A DNA stretch of 53,260 bases, taken from positions 1 through 53,260 of the forward strand of contig JALQYJ010000172.1 of NCBI GenBank assembly GCA_023254175.1, written 5' to 3'. This document shows, piece by piece, positions 1 through 12,242 of this stretch. Under the pieces are notes generated by a model. That model worked only from the letters and a program-made list of their open reading frames with translations, was not told where the DNA came from and did not search any database. Source of the DNA: Runella sp. Lineage in GTDB: Bacteria; Bacteroidota; Bacteroidia; Cytophagales; Spirosomataceae. Both the position numbers and the translations under genes were made by a program. Numbering within the stretch: position 1 is the first letter of the stretch; each line of letters begins with the position of its first letter.

Positions 1-245
1 CCAAAGAGCCCCGATAACATGATACGCAAAATGGGCGTCAAGGGGGGTACAACACTGCTCAAAACGGTAGTACGCACCTCCGAAATCGACAAGTTAGCTT
101 CCAAAAAATGAAGGCGAAGTTTGGTTTCAAAGTGAGGCACCCCTTCATCCATAAGTGAACGAACCCGAAAAATATGCGTCCATTCATCGTTTTGCCATAC
201 GCCAAAAACGGTGTCTGTATTGCCTACATCAACGGCTAAAAGCAT
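1..245 (-). CDS. coaX: Type III pantothenate kinase, 5' part
   Basis: The reverse strand opens at an ATG at 245 and reads without a stop to the window edge, about 81 codons. The N-terminus begins MLLAVDVGNT, the phosphate-binding Asp-x-Gly-Asn-Thr signature of type III (CoaX) pantothenate kinases in the ASKHA fold, followed by a region rich in beta strands. The enzyme phosphorylates pantothenate as the first step of coenzyme A synthesis in the cytoplasm. The C-terminal two thirds lie outside the window. The gene is divergent from the beta-galactosidase at 516, with about 270 bases between them. Identification rests on the N-terminal motif and is firm at family level. Confidence 0.9.
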   Translation of the reverse strand, partial: MLLAVDVGNTDTVFGVWQNDEWTHIFRVRSLMDEGVPHFETKLRLHFLEANLSISEVRTTVLSSVVPPLTPILRIMLSGLF

Positions 246-3899
<3,654 letters not shown>

Positions 3900-3900
3900 T

Positions 3901-3934
3901 AGATTGGTCGGGTTGCTCACAACCCGACCAATCT
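3901..3934. terminator. Bidirectional terminator hairpin
   Basis: A perfect 15-bp stem (3901-3915 with 3920-3934) encloses the tetraloop CTCA. It sits exactly between the convergent stops of the beta-galactosidase and the PorE-like gene. The core GGGTTG-CTCA-CAACCC recurs elsewhere in the window (15969, 21666, 47069, 47097). Confidence 0.85.
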
Positions 3935-3935
3935 C

Positions 3936-5963
3936 TTAATAGCTCAAAATTGTGAACTCTGTGCGGCGGTTCTTTTGGTGTTCTTCCTCAGTTTGTGCTT
4001 TTGTAATAATCAAGCGCGTTTCTCCATAACCTTTGGCCACCAATCGGTCTTTTTCGACCCCTTTTGACACGATATAATCAACGGCCGACTGCGCACGGTT
4101 TTGTGAAAGTTTGTTGTTGTACGCATCCGACGAACGGTCATCGGTATGTGAACTCAATTCAATTTTAACCGTTGGGTTATCTTTTAAGATCTGAACCAAC
4201 TTATCAAGCTCTGCGGCAGCATCGGCGCGAATGTTGAATTTATCTAAATCATAGTAAATATTTTCGAGTACAAACGTCTTGTTGAGCGCCAAACGGTCGA
4301 GTTTGAACGCCACGTAGAACGTCGTATCCATAGTTAATTTTTTACGAAAAATCTGCGGAATAGCTTTACCAGCCATCGTAAAAGCATCACGTTTTGTAAT
4401 GTAGCCTTTGCGTTCAATCAAAAGGGTGTAATCTTTTCCTTCTTCTAGCGGGAACGTTCCAAATATTCCTCCTCCACGCGAGACTCCTTCACCCACTAAG
4501 CTATCAGAGCTCACTTCGTACATTTTTACAATGGCCGAATCAAGCATCGCAGCGGGGGTCTCGTTGGTAGCCACTGTACCTGCCAAGAAGTAGTTGACGA
4601 TTTTAGGGGGTTCTGGCTTTCCAATAGTACGGCGGCGAGGGTCGTCAATCGGCAAGTTTTCGAGTTCTGCCAACTGTGTCGAATCTAATCCAACACTCTC
4701 ATCCTCAAAAAGATAAATATCATCATCACCTTTCCCTCCCGTACGGTTAGAGGCAAAAAATCCGTAGCGCATTTCATCATCTACATAAACCATCCCGAAG
4801 TCATCGAAGCGGGTATTGATGGGAGGTCCCACGTTTTCTACTGTAATTACTCCTTGTGAACGAGTAGCTACAAATACATCCAATTTTCCTAAGCCTGGGT
4901 GACCATCTGAAGAGAAATATAATTTTGAATCAGGACCCACGTACGGAAACATTTCATCGCCTGGCGTATTGATGTCTTTCCCCATATTGACAGGCTTACT
5001 AAAACGCCCCGAAGCGTCCATATTAGCCCGATAAATATCAATTCCTCCTACCCCACCTGGTCGGTTTGAGCAAAAATACAATGTCCGCCCATCGCGTGAG
5101 AAAGCAGGGTTAGCATCCCAAGAAGCCGAGTCACTTACAGGAATCATGCGCGGCTCGGCCCACTTTCCATTCACCAAACGACTCAAGTACAAATCACAAT
5201 CTGCCGTTCCTTTTTTACCTCCCGTATTGGCTCTCGAAAATACCACGGTTTTGCCATCTTTGGTAAACGTGACATCCGCTTCGTTTACCCCTTCCAAGAA
5301 AGAAGCAGTGCTAAAAAGTTCGGGTTCGCCTGCGGTTTCGGCATATTCGTCAGCGAGTTTTACTTTGTACATCCCCAGCATCGGCATACCAGTTGCTTTG
5401 TAAGTGGTATTTTTGCGGGTCGAAGCAAAAATCAAGTTACCATCTTTTACAAAAGGGCCATATTCACCGCCAGGAGTATTCAGTTTTTCGAGGTTTTGTA
5501 CCCGATAAAACGTCTTTTTATCTTTCAAAACGTCAATCGAACGAAGCGTGTACAACTCACGATTGGCCTTTTCTATGTTTACTTTGTTGGTAGGATTGCT
5601 GGCCAAGTATTTTTCTAACTGCTTAGCAGCCTCAGCGTAATCTCCCGAAGCTTTGAGCATGTAAGCATAGTGAAAGGGAATTTCAATTTCATTATTTCCA
5701 GCTTCCAACGCCTTTTTGTAGTACGGTGCTGCCAACTCAAACCGATTGGACAAACGGTACGACTCGGCCAATAAGTAGTTGGTACGCGAGGGTTCGTAGT
5801 TTGCATTTGCAACGGTGCGGAGGTCTTTGATGGCCAACTCGTACTCACCTTTATCAAATTTAGAAATACCCTCTTTAAAAATTGATTGAGTAGAGTTACA
5901 AGCCGAAAATAAGGTTAAACAACCCACAAAGGCCAGACTAGATATGAAGGTATGCTTTTGCAT
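3936..5963 (-). CDS. PorE-like OmpA-family lipoprotein (T9SS-associated)
   Basis: This 675-residue outer-membrane lipoprotein has a signal peptide ending in a lipobox (FSAC, Cys22). It is followed by TPR-like helices (about 30-135), a PD40/WD40-like beta-propeller (about 150-425, with repeated FxSxR and YFSSDG strands), a carboxypeptidase-regulatory-like domain (about 455-545) and a C-terminal OmpA peptidoglycan-binding domain (about 565-675, with NIYYDLDKFNIR and the HTDDRSSDAYN segment). This order matches PorE of Porphyromonas gingivalis, which anchors the type IX secretion machine to peptidoglycan. The same architecture also occurs in T9SS-independent OmpA proteins, so the PorE role is inferred. 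It is monocistronic and ends at the shared hairpin at 3901. Confidence 0.85.
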   Translation of the reverse strand: MQKHTFISSLAFVGCLTLFSACNSTQSIFKEGISKFDKGEYELAIKDLRTVANANYEPSRTNYLLAESYRLSNRFELAAPYYKKALEAGNNEIEIPFHYAYMLKASGDYAEAAKQLEKYLASNPTNKVNIEKANRELYTLRSIDVLKDKKTFYRVQNLEKLNTPGGEYGPFVKDGNLIFASTRKNTTYKATGMPMLGMYKVKLADEYAETAGEPELFSTASFLEGVNEADVTFTKDGKTVVFSRANTGGKKGTADCDLYLSRLVNGKWAEPRMIPVSDSASWDANPAFSRDGRTLYFCSNRPGGVGGIDIYRANMDASGRFSKPVNMGKDINTPGDEMFPYVGPDSKLYFSSDGHPGLGKLDVFVATRSQGVITVENVGPPINTRFDDFGMVYVDDEMRYGFFASNRTGGKGDDDIYLFEDESVGLDSTQLAELENLPIDDPRRRTIGKPEPPKIVNYFLAGTVATNETPAAMLDSAIVKMYEVSSDSLVGEGVSRGGGIFGTFPLEEGKDYTLLIERKGYITKRDAFTMAGKAIPQIFRKKLTMDTTFYVAFKLDRLALNKTFVLENIYYDLDKFNIRADAAAELDKLVQILKDNPTVKIELSSHTDDRSSDAYNNKLSQNRAQSAVDYIVSKGVEKDRLVAKGYGETRLIITKAQTEEEHQKNRRTEFTILSY

Positions 5964-6075
5964 AAGCGATCGGGGACAAGACGTAAGCGGCTAATTTAAC
6001 GAAATCGTTTTTTTCTGCTAAACTTTAACGCTAAAACTTGCTGAAATGTTGCATTTGGGACAATAACATAAAAAA

Positions 6076-6104
6076 ACGCTGGCAGTCTAAAATACTGCCA
6101 GCGT
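6076..6104 (-). terminator. Terminator of the PiT transporter gene
   Basis: An 11-bp perfect stem (6076-6086 with 6094-6104) has a 7-base loop. Reading on the minus strand it is followed directly by a run of T, and it lies about 20 bases past the stop at 6127. Confidence 0.88.
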
Positions 6105-6126
6105 CGGTTTCTCTTTGGGAATTATC

Positions 6127-7548
6127 TTAAAAAATCCAGCGGAAGAAGATATACAATGTAAACGACAAGAAAATCGAAACAGGCAAGGTAAGTACCCATG
6201 CCATCAGGATATTACGTACCGTTTTGGCTTGGAGGTTTTTGATCCCTTTGCTGGCCACCATTGTACCCGCAATCCCTGACGAAAGCATGTGCGTCGTACT
6301 CACAGGCAAACCAAAACCCGAAGCAATCCCGATACCCATACTTGCTACCAACTCCGCCGATGCCCCTTGCGCATACGTCAAGTGCGACTTACCGATTTTT
6401 TCACCTACTGTCACCACAATACGCTTCCACCCCACCATCGTTCCTAAACCCAACGACAACGAAATCATCAATACTACCCAGAAAGGTGCATAGTCGGTCA
6501 AGCGACGAAGGCCTTTTTTCTCGTCCATATTTTCTTTGATGGTCTTTTTATCTTGGTCGCTCAAACTCACCGACTCACTATCCATCAACTTTTTCAAGCT
6601 ACTGTTAATCACCAAAATATCACGGCGAGCCTCCAAGCGTTCGTCGGGCTTGATTTGGCCTGTTGAATCAGCAGCCGCGATTACCTTCATCAAATCCGCT
6701 GAGCTACCATTGATTTTGGCCAAACGTTTTTTATCTTCAATTCCAAGCAAAGTTGTATCTATTTTGCTAACGGTTTGTTCGATAGCTGTCAAATTGTTTT
6801 TTACCATGCGGGGGTCAATCTGGTCGTTCAAGGCAAAATAAGCAGGTACGATACCAATCAAAATCAACATGACCAGCCCAACGCCTTTTTGTCCATCGTT
6901 GTTTCCGTGAAAAAAACTTACCCCTGTACATGTCAAAATCAAAATCGCACGAATCCAAGCAGGAGGTTCTTGGGTTTTCTTGGGTTCACTAAATACTTGC
7001 TCGCGTGCTTCTTTGCTCAATGCACGACGCAAGACAAACATCAATGTTACGGCCAAGCTAAAACCTACCAAAGGAGAAAGCAGCAACGAACCAAAAATTT
7101 CTGTCGCCTTGCTCCAGTTTACCCCTGCTCCATCAGCCGCTTCGGGCATTATCGAAAATGCCAAACCAACGCCTAAAATTGAGCCAATCAAAGTATGCGA
7201 ACTTGAGGCAGGCAACCCAAAATACCAAGTACCAAAATTCCAAATAATAGCACTTAACAATAGGGCAAGCACCATGGCGATACTATGATAAATGTTTTGA
7301 TCTATCAACAGTTCGACGGGCAACAAGTTGACGATACCCATCGCCACGGCAATCCCTCCTAAGATTACCCCCAAAAAGTTACAAAAACCTGACCATACCA
7401 CCGCCGTTGTAGGCTTAAGTGAATTGGTATAAATAACAGTAGCTACGGCGTTGGCTGTATCGTGAAAACCATTCACAAACTCAAAAGCACAAGCACATAA
7501 AATACAAATAAAGAGGAGAATAAAGATGTCAGTTTCTAAGCCAAACAT
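6127..7548 (-). CDS. PiT-family inorganic phosphate transporter
   Basis: This is a 473-residue inner-membrane protein of the PiT (PHO4) family, which imports phosphate or metal phosphate with protons or sodium. Both inverted family repeats are visible: FEFVNGFHDTANAVAT near the N-terminus and ASGFGLPVSTTHMLSSG near the C-terminus, plus GLPASSSHTLIGS and FFHGNNDGQKGVG. About ten membrane segments flank a hydrophilic, helical central insert (about 240-350), as in other long bacterial PiT proteins. The start MFGLETDIF at 7548 is preferred to an upstream in-frame start because the membrane segment begins straight after it. It ends at a strong terminator. The gene just upstream is a decayed phosphate-selective porin, which fits a former phosphate-uptake pair. 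No PhoU-like gene is seen. Confidence 0.92.
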   Translation of the reverse strand: MFGLETDIFILLFICILCACAFEFVNGFHDTANAVATVIYTNSLKPTTAVVWSGFCNFLGVILGGIAVAMGIVNLLPVELLIDQNIYHSIAMVLALLLSAIIWNFGTWYFGLPASSSHTLIGSILGVGLAFSIMPEAADGAGVNWSKATEIFGSLLLSPLVGFSLAVTLMFVLRRALSKEAREQVFSEPKKTQEPPAWIRAILILTCTGVSFFHGNNDGQKGVGLVMLILIGIVPAYFALNDQIDPRMVKNNLTAIEQTVSKIDTTLLGIEDKKRLAKINGSSADLMKVIAAADSTGQIKPDERLEARRDILVINSSLKKLMDSESVSLSDQDKKTIKENMDEKKGLRRLTDYAPFWVVLMISLSLGLGTMVGWKRIVVTVGEKIGKSHLTYAQGASAELVASMGIGIASGFGLPVSTTHMLSSGIAGTMVASKGIKNLQAKTVRNILMAWVLTLPVSIFLSFTLYIFFRWIF

Positions 7549-7634
7549 GATTTTTATAAAATAAAGATTAATGCGACAAAAGTACCACAATCAAATGGAT
7601 AGAATGTTAAGAGATTATTATTGTTACTTCATGC

Positions 7635-8339
7635 TCAAACGTTAACTTGAGCTTGGAGCCTCAACAAGCGCCCTTTTTGTTGATTTTGAGGAAGTTTACT
7701 ATCTTCAAAGATACGGTCTGAAATTGTATAAAGTGCCGTTAACTCAAAATAATCTCTCCATTGCAACTCTACACCCAATTCTATATCGTTTACCACATAG
7801 CGCCGAGCATCTATTTCTTGCTTCTTACCCCCATGATAATACTGGTATTTAACAAAAGGCATTAACTATACCACCTTAAGTTCTGCTCTGTTCACCGTCT
7901 GACCATTATATACACCCAAACCAAAAATACCGTAGTTGCCACTTCCTTTTAAGCCCGATTTCACCAAGTAAGCAAAACGTTCACGAACTGCGACACTAGC
8001 CCAATAAAACATAACTACTAAGTCGTGTTCGTTAGCTACGGAACTGTTCAAAGCATCAACTCGGTCGAACGATAAGCGATTTTGGGATGATTGCATGTTT
8101 TCAAACCCGTACGTTACTTTACTTTGTCCTACTCGAAAACGAAACTCTTTTTTTGAATCAAGTGCCAAATCACCATAAGCATCCCTAATTTGAAAACTGT
8201 GTTGAGACGAGTTGCTAACATTTGAGGCAAAATCGGGTTTACATTACTCTCTTTCATTTTTTCTACCTGAGAATAAGCGCCTTGGGCAAAGCACAACCAT
8301 CCGTACTAAGAAAGCCGCGCCTCCTAGGTAATGTTGCAT
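7635..8339 (-). pseudogene. Decayed phosphate-selective porin (OprO/OprP type)
   Basis: Three reading-frame pieces on the minus strand resemble Bacteroidota phosphate-selective porins O/P. The 5' piece (8339 to about 8170) has a signal-peptide-like stretch broken by frame changes and stops. The middle piece (8168-7866) includes FGLGVYNGQT and MQSSQNRLSFDRVDALNSS, typical of the family. The last piece (7862-7635) carries a C-terminal strand region ending GRLLRLQAQVNV. Middle and last pieces abut with a stop between them, and much of the expected barrel (about 400 residues in intact members) is missing, so an internal deletion is likely. It follows the PiT gene's start side by about 90 bases. 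Family assignment is from recalled motifs; decay is seen directly. Confidence 0.75.
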
Positions 8340-8669
8340 TGTGAGATGTCAGAATTGTATTGGCGTCGTGAGTTAATTTTCGCTGCAAAATTACTATTTC
8401 CTAAATGTTGCTACATTATTAAGTTTGTTACCAAATCATTAATTTTATGTTATATTTTATAGGGATACCTCTTCTTTTGTGAAGAATCAAATAGCGTATA
8501 ATCATCGGTAGTATTTAACGCCAAAAAATAATCAAGTACCTAATAATCAAATATTTAATAATCAAACAAAATCATTTTTTTACCATAGTAACTCACCGAA
8601 GTAGTCGATTAACAGAAAATCAACCGTTGATTGCTTTTTTTAATATTAAGAAATTGTTAACACAAACTT
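8340..8669. other. AT-rich intergenic region
   Basis: This AT-rich stretch lies between the dead porin and the AsmA-like gene. It contains a three-unit 15-bp direct repeat (8527-8571, listed separately). I see no gene and no strong terminator hairpin. Confidence 0.5.
8527..8571. repeat. Three 15-bp direct repeats
   Basis: AATAATCAA occurs at 8527, 8542 and 8557, exactly 15 bases apart, with variable 6-base spacers (GTACCT, ATATTT, ACAAAA). The regular phasing may be a protein-binding array or simple tandem duplication. Confidence 0.7.
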
Positions 8670-11099
8670 TCATTTTTGCGATTTTCGATTCCAGTCCATG
8701 TCATATTTTAGGCGAATACTGCCTTGTTCATCGACCGCCCGAATGAGTAGATTATTGCCATCCAGCGATTCTACTTCCGCCTCGGTGCGATTTCGCTTAA
8801 GGTTTGTTAGTGGAATCTGCACCAATAAATCAGTTTTGTCTCTAAAACTGTACGTCCCTCCCACATAAAAAGTAAGCACTGTAGATGCCACTTTCATTTG
8901 TCCCATCGAAATCTCCTGTCCTTGAAGGGTGAATTGGTTTTTTAATGTATCAAATCGGATTTGCTGAAAATTTCGGCGCTTAAAAAGTAATTTCTGAATC
9001 CTTAACAATGGTCCAAACCGATTAAGCTGTCCATTGAGCAACTCAAAGTTCAATAGACCGCTCATACTCTGAGGAATCAACCCGAAATTTTTATTCAATT
9101 TACTCGAATACGTGAATGCCGTACTTAGGTTTCCACTTAAATTTTGATCGGAAACGGTTTGTTGCCCAAAATTTTCAAATGCATAAAATACTTTTTGTAC
9201 ATCCGCATTTCGTACATTTCCTTTGGCATACATCCTATGAGTAGGTAAATCAAACTGCTCAATACCACCCGTCACCTGAAAATCACCTCCAAAAGCTTGC
9301 ATTTTCACATCTTCACAGCGAATTGATTGGGGAGTCAAACGTACCTTGCCACTCACTTGCTGCGCCACAAATTTCCTGTAATGTATCCTTCTTGCGGCGA
9401 GCTGTACCTTTAAGTCCAAGTTCTGAATAAACTTAGCTGTCATATCCGACAACTGTTTTTTTGTTGTTTTTTGGGGTATCGAACGATAATTTCGTATCCA
9501 ATCAAGGCCCAAATCTGGCGCAAAAATGGCCACATTTCCTTTGACAGACGCCGTTGTCCCGAAGGCATAAGGAGTCAGCCCCGACACATTGCCACTGACA
9601 CGTACTTGATTTTTTTGATGATAAATGTGCAAGTACGTCAAATTGGCATTGTCGCCCGCAAAGCGCACAAAACCATCTACTCGGTGAATGCCTATTCGTT
9701 GGGGAGTATATATAAAAGCGACCCGTTCCAGTTTAGCATTTCCATCAAGCGTTCCGTTAAGTCGGTTATTTTTAGCATCAAAAATGGGGTCAATTTTTCC
9801 CTTATAACAAAAATTGACCAACATATTCCCCCCTTTAGGTTGCACTTGATTAGGGTCAAAAAGCACTTTACAACGGGCAAAGTTTGCTTTGGCATTGCCT
9901 TCCATGTGCAAAAACGGTTCGTCGAAATCGGAAATAGTAAACGATAAATTCATGGGAATGACACCGTACAATAGCCCACTCACTTGAGGAGCTACCAATC
10001 GTGAGTTTTTATCACTGGCAGGCAGTGACGTATCTGCTCGGTTGGTAAAATGAGCTCGTCCAAGCGTCTGCGTAAGCGGTCCAATCGCGCTTTTATACAC
10101 AAACGTTTTGGTTTGCACCTCTACTTCGATATGGGGCGTTTTCCCCCCTTTTAATGGCCCGTCGATGCTTACTTCGGCTTTCACAACGGGCAAAACTCGG
10201 TGCTTTGCAATTCGTTTGGCCAATCGCCGAGGCAAAATAGACAAAGCTCGCGGAGCCGCGATGGTATCGGTTTCCACATAAAGCTGTACCCGTCCCTCAT
10301 GTTCAAAATCAAAACTGCCCCGCAACCGAAACTTATCGTCTGCTACTTGCACTTCCGATGGGCTAATGACAATGTGTCGACGTAAATCATACGAAAGGTG
10401 CAAGTCTAGCTCGGTCTCTTTATTTTCCAGAAAAGCCCCTCTGTCTACGTTAAATGTCAACTGATTAAAATACGTTTTCCCACGCAGGTGTACCCACAAG
10501 CACGTATCAGTTTTCCCAAGGTCGTGAGCCACTTTTTCCAAACAAAAATGAATGTTTTTGCCTTTCAACGAATCTTGCAAGTTTACCTCCATTTCCTTCA
10601 CTTTGACCAAACGTAAACTTTTAAGTAACTTTTTGCCCAACGAACCGTCCTCGTTGGTAGTTGTATCTTGAGTCGACGAAGAATCTTTGGGTGCAACTGC
10701 CTGCAAATTGCTATAGCCATTTTTATCTACAAAAATCGACAGTTTACCTTCTTCAATCGTTACTGAGTTGATTTGTAGTTTTTTTCGAAGGAGTTGACGC
10801 AAATCAATTTGTACCGTCAGTCGTTCCAGTGTTAGCAATTCTTTATGATGACCCACGTAAGCACTGTCACGTAGATGAATATCAAACAGCGTAAATGATA
10901 AGCCAAAACCGCCTGCAAAAGGAGTAAAATCAAGCTTACGCGCCGTCACCGTTCCACGAATATGGGCATTGGCTTCTTTGAGCAAATACTGAAATACATC
11001 GTCGCGGTACTGGTAGGCCCACGTCAATGCGCCACCTGCAAGTATGAAAAGCCCTGCAACAACATACAACCCTATTTTGAGAAATTTTGAAAACAGCAT
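8670..11099 (-). CDS. AsmA-like family protein
   Basis: This 809-residue envelope protein starts with a single membrane anchor (about residues 1-27) and continues as a long, beta-rich periplasmic region. Features fit the AsmA family of bridge-like lipid-transfer proteins: the early VTARKLDFTPF segment, the LERLTVQIDLRQLL strand pattern near residue 80, and the C-terminal region (about 640-780) with FELLNGQLNRFGPLLRIQKLL and NQFTLQGQEISMGQM, typical of the AsmA C-terminal domain. Known relatives take part in outer-membrane lipid homeostasis; its cargo here is unknown. The start MLFSKFLKIG at 11099 is chosen over an upstream one because the hydrophobic anchor follows directly. It is divergent from the aldo/keto reductase by 63 bases. 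Confidence 0.8.
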   Translation of the reverse strand: MLFSKFLKIGLYVVAGLFILAGGALTWAYQYRDDVFQYLLKEANAHIRGTVTARKLDFTPFAGGFGLSFTLFDIHLRDSAYVGHHKELLTLERLTVQIDLRQLLRKKLQINSVTIEEGKLSIFVDKNGYSNLQAVAPKDSSSTQDTTTNEDGSLGKKLLKSLRLVKVKEMEVNLQDSLKGKNIHFCLEKVAHDLGKTDTCLWVHLRGKTYFNQLTFNVDRGAFLENKETELDLHLSYDLRRHIVISPSEVQVADDKFRLRGSFDFEHEGRVQLYVETDTIAAPRALSILPRRLAKRIAKHRVLPVVKAEVSIDGPLKGGKTPHIEVEVQTKTFVYKSAIGPLTQTLGRAHFTNRADTSLPASDKNSRLVAPQVSGLLYGVIPMNLSFTISDFDEPFLHMEGNAKANFARCKVLFDPNQVQPKGGNMLVNFCYKGKIDPIFDAKNNRLNGTLDGNAKLERVAFIYTPQRIGIHRVDGFVRFAGDNANLTYLHIYHQKNQVRVSGNVSGLTPYAFGTTASVKGNVAIFAPDLGLDWIRNYRSIPQKTTKKQLSDMTAKFIQNLDLKVQLAARRIHYRKFVAQQVSGKVRLTPQSIRCEDVKMQAFGGDFQVTGGIEQFDLPTHRMYAKGNVRNADVQKVFYAFENFGQQTVSDQNLSGNLSTAFTYSSKLNKNFGLIPQSMSGLLNFELLNGQLNRFGPLLRIQKLLFKRRNFQQIRFDTLKNQFTLQGQEISMGQMKVASTVLTFYVGGTYSFRDKTDLLVQIPLTNLKRNRTEAEVESLDGNNLLIRAVDEQGSIRLKYDMDWNRKSQK

Positions 11100-11162
11100 G
11101 ACTGTTGGAAAGTAACACGACAATATACACTACTTTTAGCTGAAAAAATCGTACCAACACAA

Positions 11163-12134
11163 ATGCACTACCGAAGATTTGGAAGAACCGATTGGCAAGT
11201 AAGCGAAATCGGCTACGGAATGTGGGGCTTGGCAGGCTGGACTGGCTCCGAAGAAAACGAATACACCACCGCCCTCGACCGCTCAGTGGAATTGGGCTGC
11301 AACTTTTTTGACACGGCTTGGGGCTATGGCGCTGGGCAAAGCGAACAGGTGCTCGGCCAACTCGTAAAACGCCACGCCGACAGGCGACTGTACGTGGCTA
11401 CCAAAATTCCTCCCAAAAATTTCAAATGGCCGTCGAAACCCGAATACACTTTAGAAGCGTGTTTTCCTGCTTCGCACATTGTAGAATACACCGAAAAAAG
11501 CCTCAAAAACCTCGACGTCGAAACCATTGATTTGCAGCAGTTTCACGTATGGGAAGACCAGTGGGCACAGCAGGAAGAATGGCAAAAGGCGATTGAACAG
11601 CTCACCCGTGAAGGCAAAGTACGGCATTGGGGCATCAGCGTCAATCGCTGGGAACCCGACAATGTCTTGAATACACTTCGTACAGGCTTGATTTCGGCCG
11701 TTCAGGTCATTTACAACATTTTTGACCAAGCACCTGAAGATAACCTTTTCCCGCTCTGCCGTGAGCTGGACGTGGCCGTGATTGCGCGGGTACCTTTTGA
11801 CGAAGGAACGCTGACGGGTACGTTTACCAAAGAAACGACTTTCCCTACCAACGACTGGCGTAGTACGTATTTTGTACCCGAAAACTTGATTTCGAGCGTA
11901 GAACACGCCGACGCACTTCGCCCGTTGATTCCTAATGGTATGAATATGCCAGAAATGGCGTTACGATTTATTCTCAGCAACTCAGACGTAGCAACGACCA
12001 TTCCTGGAATGCGAAAAATCAGAAACGTAGAGGCCAATATTGCCTGTTCGGACGGCCAAGGGCTGACTGCTGAACTTATCGATACGCTCAAAGGCCACCG
12101 CTGGGACCGCATCCCTACGAGTTGGAGCCAATAA
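11163..12134 (+). CDS. Aldo/keto reductase
   Basis: This 323-residue cytoplasmic NAD(P)H-dependent oxidoreductase has an (alpha/beta)8 barrel. The catalytic tetrad is visible as Asp50 and Tyr55 (DTAWGYG), Lys81 (VATK) and His128 (QQFHVW). The late IPGMRKIRNVEANI segment is the usual cofactor-binding end of the barrel. Family members reduce carbonyls or oxidise sugars; the substrate cannot be told. It resembles the second aldo/keto reductase at 32023 in layout. The gene is single and ends near a small palindrome at 12175. Confidence 0.9.
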   Translation: MHYRRFGRTDWQVSEIGYGMWGLAGWTGSEENEYTTALDRSVELGCNFFDTAWGYGAGQSEQVLGQLVKRHADRRLYVATKIPPKNFKWPSKPEYTLEACFPASHIVEYTEKSLKNLDVETIDLQQFHVWEDQWAQQEEWQKAIEQLTREGKVRHWGISVNRWEPDNVLNTLRTGLISAVQVIYNIFDQAPEDNLFPLCRELDVAVIARVPFDEGTLTGTFTKETTFPTNDWRSTYFVPENLISSVEHADALRPLIPNGMNMPEMALRFILSNSDVATTIPGMRKIRNVEANIACSDGQGLTAELIDTLKGHRWDRIPTSWSQ

Positions 12135-12174
12135 ATGTGTGGAGGGCACAACCCGAATGCCGAATTTTGAATTC

Positions 12175-12206
12175 AGAATGTCGAATGGGTTTTTATTCGA
12201 CGTTCT
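12175..12206. repeat. TCGAAT palindrome, copy 1
   Basis: A 12-base arm (12175-12186) pairs with 12195-12206 with one mismatch around an 8-base loop. It sits between the convergent aldo/keto reductase and DUF2254 genes and may act as a terminator. A related structure with the same TGTCGAAT/ATTCGACA core lies at 23394-23460. Confidence 0.6.
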
Positions 12207-12242
12207 GCATCGCTCGGGCGACCCCGTTTGCACTCGCTACTC

